Source: an uncultured Hyphomicrobiales bacterium (lineage in GTDB: Bacteria > Pseudomonadota > Alphaproteobacteria > Rhizobiales > Beijerinckiaceae). From it: a stretch of DNA of 64,000 nt. Below are positions 26,501-36,558 of this stretch, in pieces. The stretch spans positions 62,001 through 126,000 of the forward strand of contig CAIZEI010000202.1 of NCBI GenBank assembly GCA_903931945.1, given 5' to 3'. Position 1 is the first letter of the stretch, and the number at the start of each line of letters is the position of its first letter. The notes beneath the pieces were generated by a model, which ran no database searches, was not told the origin of the DNA, and was given only the letters and a program-made list of their open reading frames with translations. A program made the translations under genes and the position numbers.

Positions 26501-29500
26501 ATGAACGATTCGGCCATTGGCCCTACCATAGAACTCGGAAGTTTCGTCGAAATTCGCGGTCGCCCGTGGTTGGTCGAGGCGGTTCAAGGTGAACTGCAGG
26601 ACCTTCAGACTCTCAACCTCTCGTGCATCTCGGATGACGCGCAAGGCGAACGACTTGATGTCCTTTGGGATGCCGAAATCGGTGCGATTTTGCTTGACGA
26701 TGATGGGTGGCGAAATGTCGGTGGCGAGCTTCCTGACAAGGCCGAGGTGTTGGCTGCGCATCTTCGGGCAATAAGATGGCGATCAGCGACCGCCGCTGAC
26801 AGAGATCTGTTGCAAGCGCCCTTTCGCGCGGGCATTCGCCTTGATGCCTATCAGTTGCTCCCACTTCGCAAGGCGTTGCGCCTTCCGCGCGTAAATCTGC
26901 TAATCGCGGATGACGTCGGTTTGGGCAAGACTGTCGAAGCAGGCCTCGTCGCGCGCGAACTCCTGCTGCGGCGCCGCATCGATTTCATCGTTATCGCCGC
27001 CCCGCCGTCAATGACTATCCAGTGGAAAGACGAACTGGAAGCAAAATTCGGCCTTTCGTTCGAAATTGTAGACCGGGAGCGTATTAGTGAAATGCGTCGC
27101 CTTCGGGGATTCTCCGTGAACCCTTGGTCGACAGGCTCCCGATTTATCATTTCGCATCGATTGCTGACTGATGAAGTCTACGCGGCCGGGCTGCGCGGCG
27201 TTCTCGATGAGTTTCGCGCCCGCGCACTCTTTATATTGGACGAAGCACATCACGCGGCCCCAGCGGCAGGTATCCGGTATGCAATCTCAAGCCAGCTCAC
27301 GAAAGCTGTTCGTGAACTTGGCGAGCGGTTCGAGCACCGTCTCTTTCTGACCGCAACGCCGCACAATGGGCATTCCAACAGTTTCTCGGCCTTGCTTGAG
27401 ATGTTGGATCCACAGCGCTTTACTCGCGGGGTTGAAGTTCGGCCTCGCGACCTTGAACCGGTCATGGTTCGCCGGCTCAAGGCCGATCTTCGTCGTCTCG
27501 GGGAAGCATTTCCAGAGCGAATCATTGAAGCGGTTCGCATTGCGGGATTGCCTGAAGATACACCTGAGCTGGAACTCGCGCGTCGGCTGGCTGCTTACGG
27601 CGAGATGCGGATGAGACGCATTGCGACTCTTCCAAGCCAGAAGGCGTCGATGGCGAAGTTGGCTTTCGTCGGGCTTCAACAGAGGCTCCTCTCTTCAGTC
27701 GCAGCTTTTGCTCGAACGCTTAAAGTCCACAGGGCAACTTTGCAGCGCTCCCTTGACGGCGAAGAAGCGGGACGGGTGGCCACCGCGGCCTTGGCGTTCG
27801 TCGGCGGGCCTTTGAATGAAGATAGCACCGAACTTGGTCTGGAAGACGATCGGGCCGAGAAAGCGATCGACGCGGATGATGACGCCTTGACGGAGGCGGC
27901 CTCAGCGCTTGGGCTAACCGATGCACCTGAGGGCAACGTGCGCGCGGAATTGGCCTCGGTCGATGACATGCTGGCCATGGCGGAGCGTTTCGCCTCGCGG
28001 TCGGACGCTCGCGTACACTGGTTGAGTCACTGGATCAAAGCCAACCTCTTCACTGGCGATCAGTGGAATAACCGGCGCCTCATTATATTTACCGAATATG
28101 AAGATACACGCCGCTGGCTCGAACGGCGCCTCCGTGAAGTGATTTCGGAGAGCGATCAGGCCGACGACCGCATTGGAGTCTTCACGGGTGCAACTGGTTC
28201 GGATCGAAGAGAAGAAGTCAAGCGCGCCTTCAACACAGATCCCGTTGTCGAGCCATTGCGAATTCTCATCTGCACGGATGCGGCAAGGGAGGGCATAAAT
28301 CTCCAGAGCTACTGTTCGGATCTGGTTCATTTTGATTTGCCATGGAACCCCTCTCGTTTGGAACAGCGCAATGGCCGTATCGATCGAAAACTCCAACCTG
28401 CTAAGCAAGTCACTTGCCGATATTTCCGTTACGAGCAACGAGAAGCGGACATTGTGTTGGAGGCGCTCGTCCGGAAGACGGAGACCATTCGGGAACAGCT
28501 TGGATCGGTCGGCCAGGTAATCGAAGACCGTATCGCGAAACGTCTCGCGGAAGGCGGCATATTGAAAGGTCATGCCGCCGAGATGGCTCGCGCTATTGCG
28601 GAAGAAAGCGATGCCGAGCGACTGAATCGCGCGCGAGCGGAAATGGACGACGACGAACGTGTACGTCACGAGCGATTGCTCAAGGAGCAAACCGACCTGC
28701 AGCGCGCGCTGGAGCGTTCGCGAGAACGCGTTGGGGTTGACCCCGAAGATCTTCATCGGGTAGCGGCGGCGGCTTTGTCGCGCGCTGGTTACGTGCTTGA
28801 CGACGCGCGTGGCGCATCCATCGGCAAAGTGGAAACCTATCGGCTCAATCCAAACGATCCTGCATTCACGAAGGACTCCGGATGGGACGATGCGTTTGAC
28901 GATCTCAGGATTCGACCACGTAAACGCGGTGAGCGCCTCGGCGACTGGCGGCGAGACGCGCCCATTCGGTCGATTTCCTTTAGTCCTCCAATCATGCCCG
29001 ATGGCCGCGATGCCTCGGACGTGGTGCAAGTTCATCTTGAACACCGCCTTGTCAGGCGGCTTCTTTCGCGCTTTCTCAGCCAAGGTTTCCAGTCGAAACT
29101 GTCACGCGTGTCGGTCATCTATGGGCCTGGAGCACAGCCCCGTCTGGTATTGATGGGACGCCTTGCTGTGTTTGGAGCCGGAGCGGCCCGGTTGCACGAG
29201 GAAGTCATACCGATCACAGCGATCTGGACAGAGTCGGAACGCGATCGGAAGCCCCTGCGGCCCTTGGGAGAGAGTGGCGAGGAGAAGACCCTCAATCAGT
29301 TGGAAGCGGCACTCCGCGATGCCCGTGAAGCATCTGGCGCGGCGGTCGCGCGTATCAAGAATTTTGTCGCGAAGGATATCGCAGACCTCGTGCCGGCCTT
29401 GGAAAAATTTGCAGCAGATCGGCTCACTACTGTAACGGCTCAACTTCGAAAGCGGGGGGAAGAAGAAGCGCGTTCGTTGGCCGACCTACTGGATCAGCAG

Positions 29501-29734
29501 AAATCGCGCATCGCGAAGGCGGCGAAAGAATTCGATCCCAATCAGCTGACCCTAGATCTTGTACCCGATGAGCGCCGTGAGCGTGAGGCGGACCGGCGGC
29601 ATTGGGAAGGACGGCTGACTAGGCTTGAACGCGAATTGCGCGATGAGCCTCAGCGACTCCGCGAGACATATGAAGTTCGCGCGCATCGCCTGGAGCCGGT
29701 CGGCCTTGTCTATCTCTGGCCGGTCTCAGGGTGA
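26501..29734 (+). CDS. drmD: DISARM SNF2-type helicase DrmD
   Basis: I chose the ATG at 26501 (1077 residues); a TTG at 26390 would give a poor N-terminal extension. Helicase motifs are DDVGLGKTVEA (about 137-147), LDEAHHAAP, LTATPHNGHS, and in the C-terminal lobe IIFTEYEDTRRWLE, DAAREGINLQ and PWNPSRLEQRNGRIDR. This layout is that of the SNF2 family. An SNF2-like helicase followed immediately by a large adenine methylase, with drmA and drmB downstream, defines class 1 DISARM. The stop lies just before the methylase start. It probably moves along DNA during restriction of unmethylated phage DNA. Confidence 0.9.
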   Translation: MNDSAIGPTIELGSFVEIRGRPWLVEAVQGELQDLQTLNLSCISDDAQGERLDVLWDAEIGAILLDDDGWRNVGGELPDKAEVLAAHLRAIRWRSATAADRDLLQAPFRAGIRLDAYQLLPLRKALRLPRVNLLIADDVGLGKTVEAGLVARELLLRRRIDFIVIAAPPSMTIQWKDELEAKFGLSFEIVDRERISEMRRLRGFSVNPWSTGSRFIISHRLLTDEVYAAGLRGVLDEFRARALFILDEAHHAAPAAGIRYAISSQLTKAVRELGERFEHRLFLTATPHNGHSNSFSALLEMLDPQRFTRGVEVRPRDLEPVMVRRLKADLRRLGEAFPERIIEAVRIAGLPEDTPELELARRLAAYGEMRMRRIATLPSQKASMAKLAFVGLQQRLLSSVAAFARTLKVHRATLQRSLDGEEAGRVATAALAFVGGPLNEDSTELGLEDDRAEKAIDADDDALTEAASALGLTDAPEGNVRAELASVDDMLAMAERFASRSDARVHWLSHWIKANLFTGDQWNNRRLIIFTEYEDTRRWLERRLREVISESDQADDRIGVFTGATGSDRREEVKRAFNTDPVVEPLRILICTDAAREGINLQSYCSDLVHFDLPWNPSRLEQRNGRIDRKLQPAKQVTCRYFRYEQREADIVLEALVRKTETIREQLGSVGQVIEDRIAKRLAEGGILKGHAAEMARAIAEESDAERLNRARAEMDDDERVRHERLLKEQTDLQRALERSRERVGVDPEDLHRVAAAALSRAGYVLDDARGASIGKVETYRLNPNDPAFTKDSGWDDAFDDLRIRPRKRGERLGDWRRDAPIRSISFSPPIMPDGRDASDVVQVHLEHRLVRRLLSRFLSQGFQSKLSRVSVIYGPGAQPRLVLMGRLAVFGAGAARLHEEVIPITAIWTESERDRKPLRPLGESGEEKTLNQLEAALRDAREASGAAVARIKNFVAKDIADLVPALEKFAADRLTTVTAQLRKRGEEEARSLADLLDQQKSRIAKAAKEFDPNQLTLDLVPDERREREADRRHWEGRLTRLERELRDEPQRLRETYEVRAHRLEPVGLVYLWPVSG

Positions 29735-29739
29735 TCCCG

Positions 29740-32700
29740 ATGGCAGCGGAAACCTATCGCGATCCCGATCTCGAATGGCTCGACCATGTACCCCCGGTGG
29801 GCCTCGTCGTTGCGCCGTCGCTCCTGAAGGAACTTGGCCTTGCACCGACCAGGCAAACGCCCATCGACACCGGCCAAGTCGAAGAGGTTTTGGGCTCGGA
29901 GCTTTCCAAGCCCGCACTCACAGATGCTTGGACGTTTGTGGAACAGGTGCTCGGCTGGGAGGCGCGCCATATCGCTGGCGCGCCCGGTGGCCCCGTCGTT
30001 CCCGATGACCTGCTCGTCGCACTTCCTGAGCACGGCACCACACTTCGACCAACATGGGCGGTCGCCGAACTTGGGGACGGAGATCGATCCTGGCAGCTTC
30101 TTGTTCGCGTCGAGGCGCCTGGCGTCGACCCGGACGCCCGGAATGCCCTCGATGGCTGGGAGGCGACACCCCATCAGCGCTTTGAGCGGCTATTGCGCGA
30201 CACCGGCGTTTTCGCAGGCCTGCTGATTTCCGAGAGGGACGAGCGCAGGGATGGCGAGGTCCGGTACTATCCGGAGTTTCGTCTGGTGTATGCACCGCGT
30301 GGCGAAACCTCAGGGCATCAGAGCTTTCCGATCCGGCCTATGACCATGGTCGCCGGTCGACCAATGCTTGGAGGTCTCAAGCTTCTGCTTGATCGGTTCC
30401 GCCTTTTCTCGGATTCCGACAGTCGGCGCCTGCCCGCGCTTCTAAAACGGAGTCGAGATGCGCAGGCGCTGGTTTCAACCGCGTTGGCTGAACAGGTGCT
30501 CGGCGCGCTTCACGATCTCCTGCGTGGACTGGACAGCGCTGAGCCGCCGCTCGTGCGCGGTCTTGCCGCCAATCGACCCGATCATCTCTACGAGGGGTTG
30601 CTAACGGTCTTGATGCGTCTGGTCTTCGTGCTTTACGCCGAGGACCGGGATTTGCTTCCGTCGCGATCAGATGCTCGCGCGCGTGAAGTCTATGAGACGA
30701 GCTATTCTGTTCGCGGCCTCTACGCGAAACTCACGGAAGACGCGACGCTCAACCCTGACACCATGGACGAACGCCGCGGTGGATGGGGTGGCCTGTTGGC
30801 ATTGTTTCGTTTGATTCACGCCGGCCACCGCACAGGCTTCGTACAGGCCCGCGGCGGTAAGTTGTTCGATCCCGACGAGTTCCCGTTTCTTGAAGGGCGC
30901 GCCTCAAAGGATGAGCCGCCACGGATACTTGCGGTTTCCGACGGGTGTCTGCTCCGAATCCTCGAAGGGCTAATGACCCTGAAGCTACGCGGCGCGACGC
31001 GTGAGCGTTTGTCTTACCGGACCCTCGACGTTGAACAAATCGGATCGGTCTATGAGACTGTTATGGGGTTCAGGGCCGAGGCTGCAAAAAGCCGCGTGCT
31101 CGCCATCAAGGCGGGCAAGAACAACAAGACCCCGGTGTTTGTCGCGCTTGATGAGCTTCTTGCGAAGAAGGGAAAGGACCGGATTAAGGACCTGAAGGAA
31201 AATGTCGGACGCGCCTTAACCGCGGCTCAAGGCAAGCCGGTCGAAGAAGCGAAAAGTATTGAAGATCTAGTGGCGGCACTAGATAGCATGGTCGATGAGC
31301 GCGGCTCTCCCAAAAAGCGCGTGGCGTCGTCTGGCACACCGATTCTGCAGCCCACGGGAGAACGCCGCCGAACGGGCAGCCATTACACGCCCCGCTCTCT
31401 CACCGCGCCGATCGTCAAATACGCGCTGGAGCCGGCGTTCGACCGGCTGGGCCCTGACGCGACTCCGGACCAGGTGCTGGATCTGAAGGTGTGCGACCCG
31501 GCCATGGGTTCGGGCGCCTTCCTGGTCGAAGCCTGCCGCGCCTTGGGCGAACGTCTCGTAGCGGCCTGGACCCGCTGGCCGGAAACGCGGCCCACAATCC
31601 CGGCGGACGAGGACGAGGAGCTTCACGCTCGCCGTCTCGTCGCGCAGCGGTGCCTCTATGGCGTCGATAAGAATCCACGCGCCGTCGACCTCGCGCGCCT
31701 GTCGCTTTGGCTGGCCACGCTGGCGCGGGATCATGAATTCACTTTCCTCGACCATGCGTTGAAATGCGGCGATAGTCTTGTGGGATTGAACACAGCGCAG
31801 ATCGCGGCGGCGAACTGGGATGAATCGAAGCCCGGCCTGCCGCTGTTCCGTCAATTGGTGCGAGACAAGGTGGAGAGGGCGACGCGGGGCCGCGCCGAAA
31901 TCCAGAATGCATCAGATGATACAATGCGCGCCATTCAGGAAGCGCGGCACCGCAATCTCGAATCCGAAGTTTCGCCTATCCGCACCATGGGCGATGCGGT
32001 GATCTCCGCCTACTTCGCCGCCGACAAGGCGAAGGCGCGTGAAAAGGCGCGCGCCAATGTCGAAAGTCACATGTCTGGTCATCCACCGCGCTGGGACTTA
32101 CTCGAAGCAGCGGCTACTCGGCAACGCGCCGGCGAACGCGGCATTATACCGTTCCACTGGCACTTGGAGTTCCCCGAGGTGTTCACGCGCGAGAATGGCG
32201 GGTTTGACGCCATCGTTGGCAACCCACCTTTTGCGGGGAAGAATACAATCATCGCTGGGAGCGCGAAGAATTACCTTCCTTGGCTACAAACCCTGCATGA
32301 AGGCGCACATGGCAATGCCGATCTGGTAGCGCATTTCTTCCGACGCGCATTCGGCCTGCTGCGGCAAGGCGGTGTGTTCGGGTTGATCGCCACCAACACC
32401 ATCGGCCAGGGCGATACACGCGCATCCGGCTTAACGAGGATCATCGCCGGTGGTGGCGCGATTCTCCGGGCCACGCGGCGGTTGAAATGGCCCGGCGAGG
32501 CGGCGGTAGTGGTCTCGGTCGTGCACCTTACGAAAGGCGAAGCCGCGACGCCGGTGCTTGATGAAAGTCATGTGCGTCGCATCTCAGCCTATCTCGTGGA
32601 GGGTGATCTCGACTCCTCACCAGTCGCGCTCGTGGGCAATTTAGGCAAGGCATTTCAAGGTTCCATTGTACTCGGCATGGGTTTCACCTTCGATGATGTC

Positions 32701-33774
32701 GCTGCTTCAAAAGGTGAAGCTGAAAGCCTTGACGCAATGCGAGTTCTGATAGCTAAAAACCCTCGCAATGCAGAACGCATTTTCCCGTTCATTGGATGGA
32801 AGGAAGTCGCGTCTTCGCATATTCATGCGCATAGCCGTTTTGTCATCGACTTCTTTGATCGACCGTTAAAGCGCGATCATAGTCTTGATTCATGGATGAC
32901 AATGGATGATGCCGCTCAGGCTCAATGCCGGAGTTCGGGAATTGTCCCATGTGACTATCCAGACGAAGTGGCAGAGGATTGGCCTGATCTCGTAGAGATT
33001 GTCAGGTTAAGAGTAAAACCAGATCGAGATGGTCAGACTCGAGACGCCTTACGCCAACGTTGGTGGCAGTATGCGGAAAAGCGCCCCGGACTCTATCGTG
33101 CTATTGCGCCATTGAGCCACGTCCTTGTGACTTCAAGCCAAGCTGCTTCTCACATTCTCTTTGCACAGCTCGACGCTAGCAAGATTTATTCGTCGAATTT
33201 GAACGTAATTGCAAGCGACCGCTTTTCGACATTGGCTTTGCTTCAAGCGCGCTCGCACGAGCTTTGGGCAAGGTATTTTGGCTCTACCGTAAAAGACGAT
33301 CCAACCTACACGATAAAGTTGTGCTTCCGAACTTTCCCATTCGCCGATGCCTACGAGACAGACCCAAGCCTTGAAGCAGTAGGCGAGGCCTATCATGCCT
33401 TCCGCGCTGAGTTGATGATCGAGCGCAACGAGGGTTTGACCAAAACTTACAACCGCTTTCACGCGCGCGGTGAAAACGCCGGCGACATCGCTCGCCTCCG
33501 CGCACTCCATCACGAAATGGATGTCGCCGTGTTGCGCGCGTATGGGTGGGCTGATCTGGCTAATCGCGCCGCGCCCGAGTTCATCGAGCAGGTCGCCGAC
33601 GAGGGCAAAGCGCCCAAGACACGCCTCGATTGGCCCGCCGAATTCAAGGACGAAGTTCTCGCGCGTCTTCTGACCCTCAATGCCGAACGCGCAGCGGAAG
33701 AGCGTGTGGCGGGATTGGTGGCGGCTGATGAAGGCGACGAGGACGAAGATGTTGGAGAGGTCGTAGATGAATGA
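29740..33774 (+). CDS. drmMI: DISARM adenine-specific DNA methyltransferase DrmMI
   Basis: A 1344-residue methylase, starting at the ATG at 29740 or at a GTG at 29731 that overlaps the previous stop. The SAM-binding motif DPAMGSGAFLVE is at about residues 586-597 and the catalytic NPPF in IVGNPPFAGK at about 827, the order of N6-adenine methylases of the Eco57I/BREX-like type. A long N-terminal region (1-550) and a C-terminal target-recognition region flank them. It marks host DNA so that DISARM ignores it. The last codons (DEGDEDEDVGEVVDE) are acidic. The next gene overlaps by 8 bases. Confidence 0.92.
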   Translation: MAAETYRDPDLEWLDHVPPVGLVVAPSLLKELGLAPTRQTPIDTGQVEEVLGSELSKPALTDAWTFVEQVLGWEARHIAGAPGGPVVPDDLLVALPEHGTTLRPTWAVAELGDGDRSWQLLVRVEAPGVDPDARNALDGWEATPHQRFERLLRDTGVFAGLLISERDERRDGEVRYYPEFRLVYAPRGETSGHQSFPIRPMTMVAGRPMLGGLKLLLDRFRLFSDSDSRRLPALLKRSRDAQALVSTALAEQVLGALHDLLRGLDSAEPPLVRGLAANRPDHLYEGLLTVLMRLVFVLYAEDRDLLPSRSDARAREVYETSYSVRGLYAKLTEDATLNPDTMDERRGGWGGLLALFRLIHAGHRTGFVQARGGKLFDPDEFPFLEGRASKDEPPRILAVSDGCLLRILEGLMTLKLRGATRERLSYRTLDVEQIGSVYETVMGFRAEAAKSRVLAIKAGKNNKTPVFVALDELLAKKGKDRIKDLKENVGRALTAAQGKPVEEAKSIEDLVAALDSMVDERGSPKKRVASSGTPILQPTGERRRTGSHYTPRSLTAPIVKYALEPAFDRLGPDATPDQVLDLKVCDPAMGSGAFLVEACRALGERLVAAWTRWPETRPTIPADEDEELHARRLVAQRCLYGVDKNPRAVDLARLSLWLATLARDHEFTFLDHALKCGDSLVGLNTAQIAAANWDESKPGLPLFRQLVRDKVERATRGRAEIQNASDDTMRAIQEARHRNLESEVSPIRTMGDAVISAYFAADKAKAREKARANVESHMSGHPPRWDLLEAAATRQRAGERGIIPFHWHLEFPEVFTRENGGFDAIVGNPPFAGKNTIIAGSAKNYLPWLQTLHEGAHGNADLVAHFFRRAFGLLRQGGVFGLIATNTIGQGDTRASGLTRIIAGGGAILRATRRLKWPGEAAVVVSVVHLTKGEAATPVLDESHVRRISAYLVEGDLDSSPVALVGNLGKAFQGSIVLGMGFTFDDVAASKGEAESLDAMRVLIAKNPRNAERIFPFIGWKEVASSHIHAHSRFVIDFFDRPLKRDHSLDSWMTMDDAAQAQCRSSGIVPCDYPDEVAEDWPDLVEIVRLRVKPDRDGQTRDALRQRWWQYAEKRPGLYRAIAPLSHVLVTSSQAASHILFAQLDASKIYSSNLNVIASDRFSTLALLQARSHELWARYFGSTVKDDPTYTIKLCFRTFPFADAYETDPSLEAVGEAYHAFRAELMIERNEGLTKTYNRFHARGENAGDIARLRALHHEMDVAVLRAYGWADLANRAAPEFIEQVADEGKAPKTRLDWPAEFKDEVLARLLTLNAERAAEERVAGLVAADEGDEDEDVGEVVDE

Positions 33775-34051
33775 GACGTCTCACCTTTCGTTCGAAGCCC
33801 AATCCCGCTTAACGGGCGCCCCGTCGGCGAAGGGTTTTGATCGCGCGTGTTATTGCGTTCGAGATCATGGCGACGGCACGGGCACCGTGGTTCTCGACTG
33901 GTATGAAGTTTCAGACGGACGGGACTACGGGAGTTCGGATGAATTTATGCGAGCCGAATTGAGCGTCGCGATTAAGGTCGTTAATCTTTTAAACGCACAA
34001 CTTCCTTCCAGCGTGCATGCCAGGACACGCATCGATTGGCCTGAAGGTTGA
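33767..34051 (+). CDS. Small hypothetical protein in the DISARM operon
   Basis: A 94-residue protein whose ATG overlaps the drmMI stop by 8 bases, so it is translationally coupled. The sequence has no signal or membrane helix. A central strand-rich stretch (GTGTVVLDWYEVSDGRDY) is followed by a helix (FMRAELSVAIKVVNLLNAQL). I do not recognise it. It ends 10 bases before the next start. Confidence 0.65.
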   Translation: MNETSHLSFEAQSRLTGAPSAKGFDRACYCVRDHGDGTGTVVLDWYEVSDGRDYGSSDEFMRAELSVAIKVVNLLNAQLPSSVHARTRIDWPEG

Positions 34052-34061
34052 GGGACGACGA

Positions 34062-34868
34062 ATGAGCATAGCGGAAACAGTCAGGACTGGTTCACTGGGC
34101 AAGAGGGCGCTTCGACTCGTCAAGAAGGACGGCCAATTCTTCGGCCTGGCCGATGGCAAGATCTGCACCGAAGGCGACAACGCCGACGATGTCTGGCGGC
34201 GGCTGCATGATGAGGCCGGCAAGAGCGATCCGAAATATTTTGGGTTCACTGGCGCAAGAAGCCGGTTCCTGAAGTTCTTTCCGAATGGCTTTCATTCTAA
34301 CGGCTACACGTCGCAGGAACGGAACTACAAGCTCGCGGCAAAGGCGAAGCTCGACGAACTGGCTCCGCTCGAACAGGCCGTTGATGGCACCGGCCTTGGT
34401 GAGGCCGTGCTTTCGGTCTTCAGGGCCACCAACATGCTTTCTTCCTTTGAAATGATGCGCGTTCAGGACGTGCTGCGAGGGTCACACGCCGACGATTTCA
34501 TCCGTTCGGCCGCGCGGTTCGCGCTTGATGGTGGAAAAGGCAACCTCTTTTCCATGGAACAGGCGCTCAAGCCACATGACAACGCCAAATGGACGGTAGC
34601 CACCTATCTGCCTTACCTCTGGCGACCCGACACACACATGTTCCTGAAGCCCGAGGCTACGAAGGATTTCGCCACCCGCGTCGGGCATCGCTTCGCCTCG
34701 GACTACGAAGCACGTCTTCATCTCCCGGTCTACGAAAGCCTGCTGGCGCTTGTTCATAAGGCGACGTTGGAACTCGCCGATATGGAGCCGCGCGACCGGA
34801 TCGATATCCAGAGCTTCGTCTGGGTCGTAGGCGACTACCAGGACGGACGCGAGGGAACATACGAGTAA
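34062..34868 (+). CDS. Hypothetical protein in the DISARM operon (268 residues)
   Basis: The start MSIAETVRTG at 34062 has GAGGGA upstream; the longer frame from 34017 would overlap the preceding gene. The protein appears soluble and alpha/beta, with no recognised catalytic motif. Conserved-looking stretches are KDGQFFGLADG, NGFHSNGYTSQERNYK and ATYLPYLWRPDTHMF. Its place between the methylase and the XRE-ImmA gene suggests an accessory role in the system. No function can be read from the sequence. Confidence 0.65.
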   Translation: MSIAETVRTGSLGKRALRLVKKDGQFFGLADGKICTEGDNADDVWRRLHDEAGKSDPKYFGFTGARSRFLKFFPNGFHSNGYTSQERNYKLAAKAKLDELAPLEQAVDGTGLGEAVLSVFRATNMLSSFEMMRVQDVLRGSHADDFIRSAARFALDGGKGNLFSMEQALKPHDNAKWTVATYLPYLWRPDTHMFLKPEATKDFATRVGHRFASDYEARLHLPVYESLLALVHKATLELADMEPRDRIDIQSFVWVVGDYQDGREGTYE

Positions 34869-34875
34869 CCTAATC

Positions 34876-34907
34876 GCAAGAATTTCTTGCAATTGTCATT
34901 TTGCAAG
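34876..34907. promoter_or_regulatory. Operator-like alternating half-sites before the XRE-ImmA gene
   Basis: GCAAGAATTTCTTGC (34876-34890) is a palindrome with 7-base arms. A third half-site, GCAAG, follows at 34903-34907, so that CTTGCAA (34886-34892) and TTGCAAG (34901-34907) form a second inverted repeat. It occupies most of the 64-base gap before the XRE-ImmA gene, the largest gap between drmD and drmB, and is a likely binding site for that regulator. Confidence 0.65.
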
Positions 34908-34932
34908 ATTATATCCCGCTCCGGAGGTTCCC

Positions 34933-36039
34933 ATGTCGGTCAATTTCATCGGAGCGAGGATCAAGGTGCTGCGGGAAGAGCGAAAGCTCTCGCAGGACGA
35001 CCTCGCGCGTCTCTTCGGTTTCAAAGATCGCCAAACGGTGTCCGCGATTGAGACGGGAGAGCGCCGCGTTACCGCTGAGGAGCTGGTCGTCGCCGTCGAA
35101 AAGCTCGGCGCGCCGATGAACTATTTCACAGATCCATTTTTGCTTGTTGGCGAAGGCAGATTTTCTTGGCGTCAGACGGACGTTGGCCCGGTGAAGCTGA
35201 ATGCGTATGAGCGGAATGCCGGGCGGTGGATCGCTGCCTTTCGCACCATTACGCCTCAAGTTGGCCGCACAATGCCACTGCTTCGCCGAGCATTGGGAGT
35301 TCAAAAACATTCTCGCTTCGAGGACGCTATGGCGGCCGGCGAACGCTTTGTCGCCGAATTCGCCATGGGCGATGTGCCCGCTACGCGGCTCATCGACGTG
35401 ATGGAGCGTGAACTCGGCATTCTCGTGCTGATGGTAGACGCATTCGATGGCATTTCCGGCGCGGCTTGCCGGCTGCCCGAACTCGACACCGTGCTAATCA
35501 ATCGCCATGAGGTGGTCGGCCGCCGTCACTTCGATCTCGCGCATGAGCTTTTCCATATCCTTACGTGGGATGCGATGCCTCCTGAGCATTCCGAAGATGC
35601 GAAAGAGACAGGCGGTAATCGCGTGGAGCAGCTCGCCAATAATTTTGCATCTGCTGTGTTAATGCCAACATCTGTGCTCGATAGATTCGGCGACTGGTCC
35701 GCACTCGGCAAAGGCGAACTCGCGGGACGCTTGAATGTCGCAGCCCGGGAACTTCAGGTTACTGCGTCCGCGCTAAAATGGCGGCTGGTGGCTCTGGACC
35801 GGCTAAAGCCCGCCGCTGCGCGCGCAGTGGCAGATGCCGCTCTGCGCAACAATGGTCGTGGTGCCGCGAACATAGTAATTCCACCCTTGTTCTCAAAGCC
35901 ATTCATGGAAGTGATTGCGATCGCCATCGACCAAGGCCGGATATCCCTTCGCCGTGCTGCGGGACTTGTGGACCTGACAACTGACGAACTGATTGAAATC
36001 CTCGCCATTCATGGCGTGCCAAAGCCTGATGGAGTGTGA
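34933..36039 (+). CDS. XRE-type regulator fused to an ImmA/IrrE metallopeptidase
   Basis: A 368-residue protein with an N-terminal helix-turn-helix (IKVLREERKLSQDDLARLFG, then QTVSAIETGERRV, residues 10-45). A ImmA/IrrE zinc domain carries HELFH at 204-208 and the third-ligand glutamate in NRVEQLANNFASAVLMP. Proteins of this design repress promoters and are relieved when the peptidase domain cuts the repressor on a stress signal. GGAGG precedes the ATG, and an operator-like repeat lies just upstream (34876-34907). Inside a DISARM operon it would control the downstream drmA and drmB separately from the methylase. Confidence 0.88.
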   Translation: MSVNFIGARIKVLREERKLSQDDLARLFGFKDRQTVSAIETGERRVTAEELVVAVEKLGAPMNYFTDPFLLVGEGRFSWRQTDVGPVKLNAYERNAGRWIAAFRTITPQVGRTMPLLRRALGVQKHSRFEDAMAAGERFVAEFAMGDVPATRLIDVMERELGILVLMVDAFDGISGAACRLPELDTVLINRHEVVGRRHFDLAHELFHILTWDAMPPEHSEDAKETGGNRVEQLANNFASAVLMPTSVLDRFGDWSALGKGELAGRLNVAARELQVTASALKWRLVALDRLKPAAARAVADAALRNNGRGAANIVIPPLFSKPFMEVIAIAIDQGRISLRRAAGLVDLTTDELIEILAIHGVPKPDGV

Positions 36040-36045
36040 AGTTCC

Positions 36046-36558
36046 ATGGCCCGGCATGCTGGATCAGTTTTGGTCGACACCATGACAATTATCGACACGC
36101 ACAAGGCTGGAACTTGGCGCGCGTTGTCAGGTGGATACAGCGTCGAAACAGTCAAAGACTGCATCATCGAAACGCAAACGGGATATCAGAAACGTAAGCC
36201 CGAGGAAAACATTGATGCCGTTCAGTTGCAGAAGGAACTAAAGGCAGTTCACGAAGTGACTGAGCTGGAACGGGCCAACGTTCTGTTGAATTCAGATGGC
36301 ATCGCTCTCGATTACGGAGAGGAATCTCTATGGGCGCACGCGCTCACGAGGCAAGACGCCTGGGTATTGTGCGGCCCTGACAAGGCCAGCCTCCGCTTTG
36401 GTGTTCGGATGAAGTGCCGTGACCGTATGATTTCCCTTGAACGCCTCCTAAATGACGCTGGCTTCAATCCAAAAAAGCTTGACGAAAAGCACACGACAAA
36501 ATGGCTGGACCGAGTCTTGGGCGAGTTCGTACTTGACGAAAGCATGAAAACGTCATGA
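36046..36558 (+). CDS. PIN-like domain protein
   Basis: A 170-residue protein 6 bases after the XRE-ImmA gene. An N-terminal LVDTMTIIDTHKAGTW segment has a buried strand followed by aspartates, a central LDYGEESLWAHAL has acidic residues at the start of a helix, and CGPDKASLRF adds another aspartate. This order resembles PIN-domain RNases. XRE-ImmA genes are often paired with such proteins, as in toxin-antitoxin arrangements. The match is by pattern only, so nuclease activity is tentative. Its stop overlaps the drmA start by 4 bases. Confidence 0.55.
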   Translation: MARHAGSVLVDTMTIIDTHKAGTWRALSGGYSVETVKDCIIETQTGYQKRKPEENIDAVQLQKELKAVHEVTELERANVLLNSDGIALDYGEESLWAHALTRQDAWVLCGPDKASLRFGVRMKCRDRMISLERLLNDAGFNPKKLDEKHTTKWLDRVLGEFVLDESMKTS

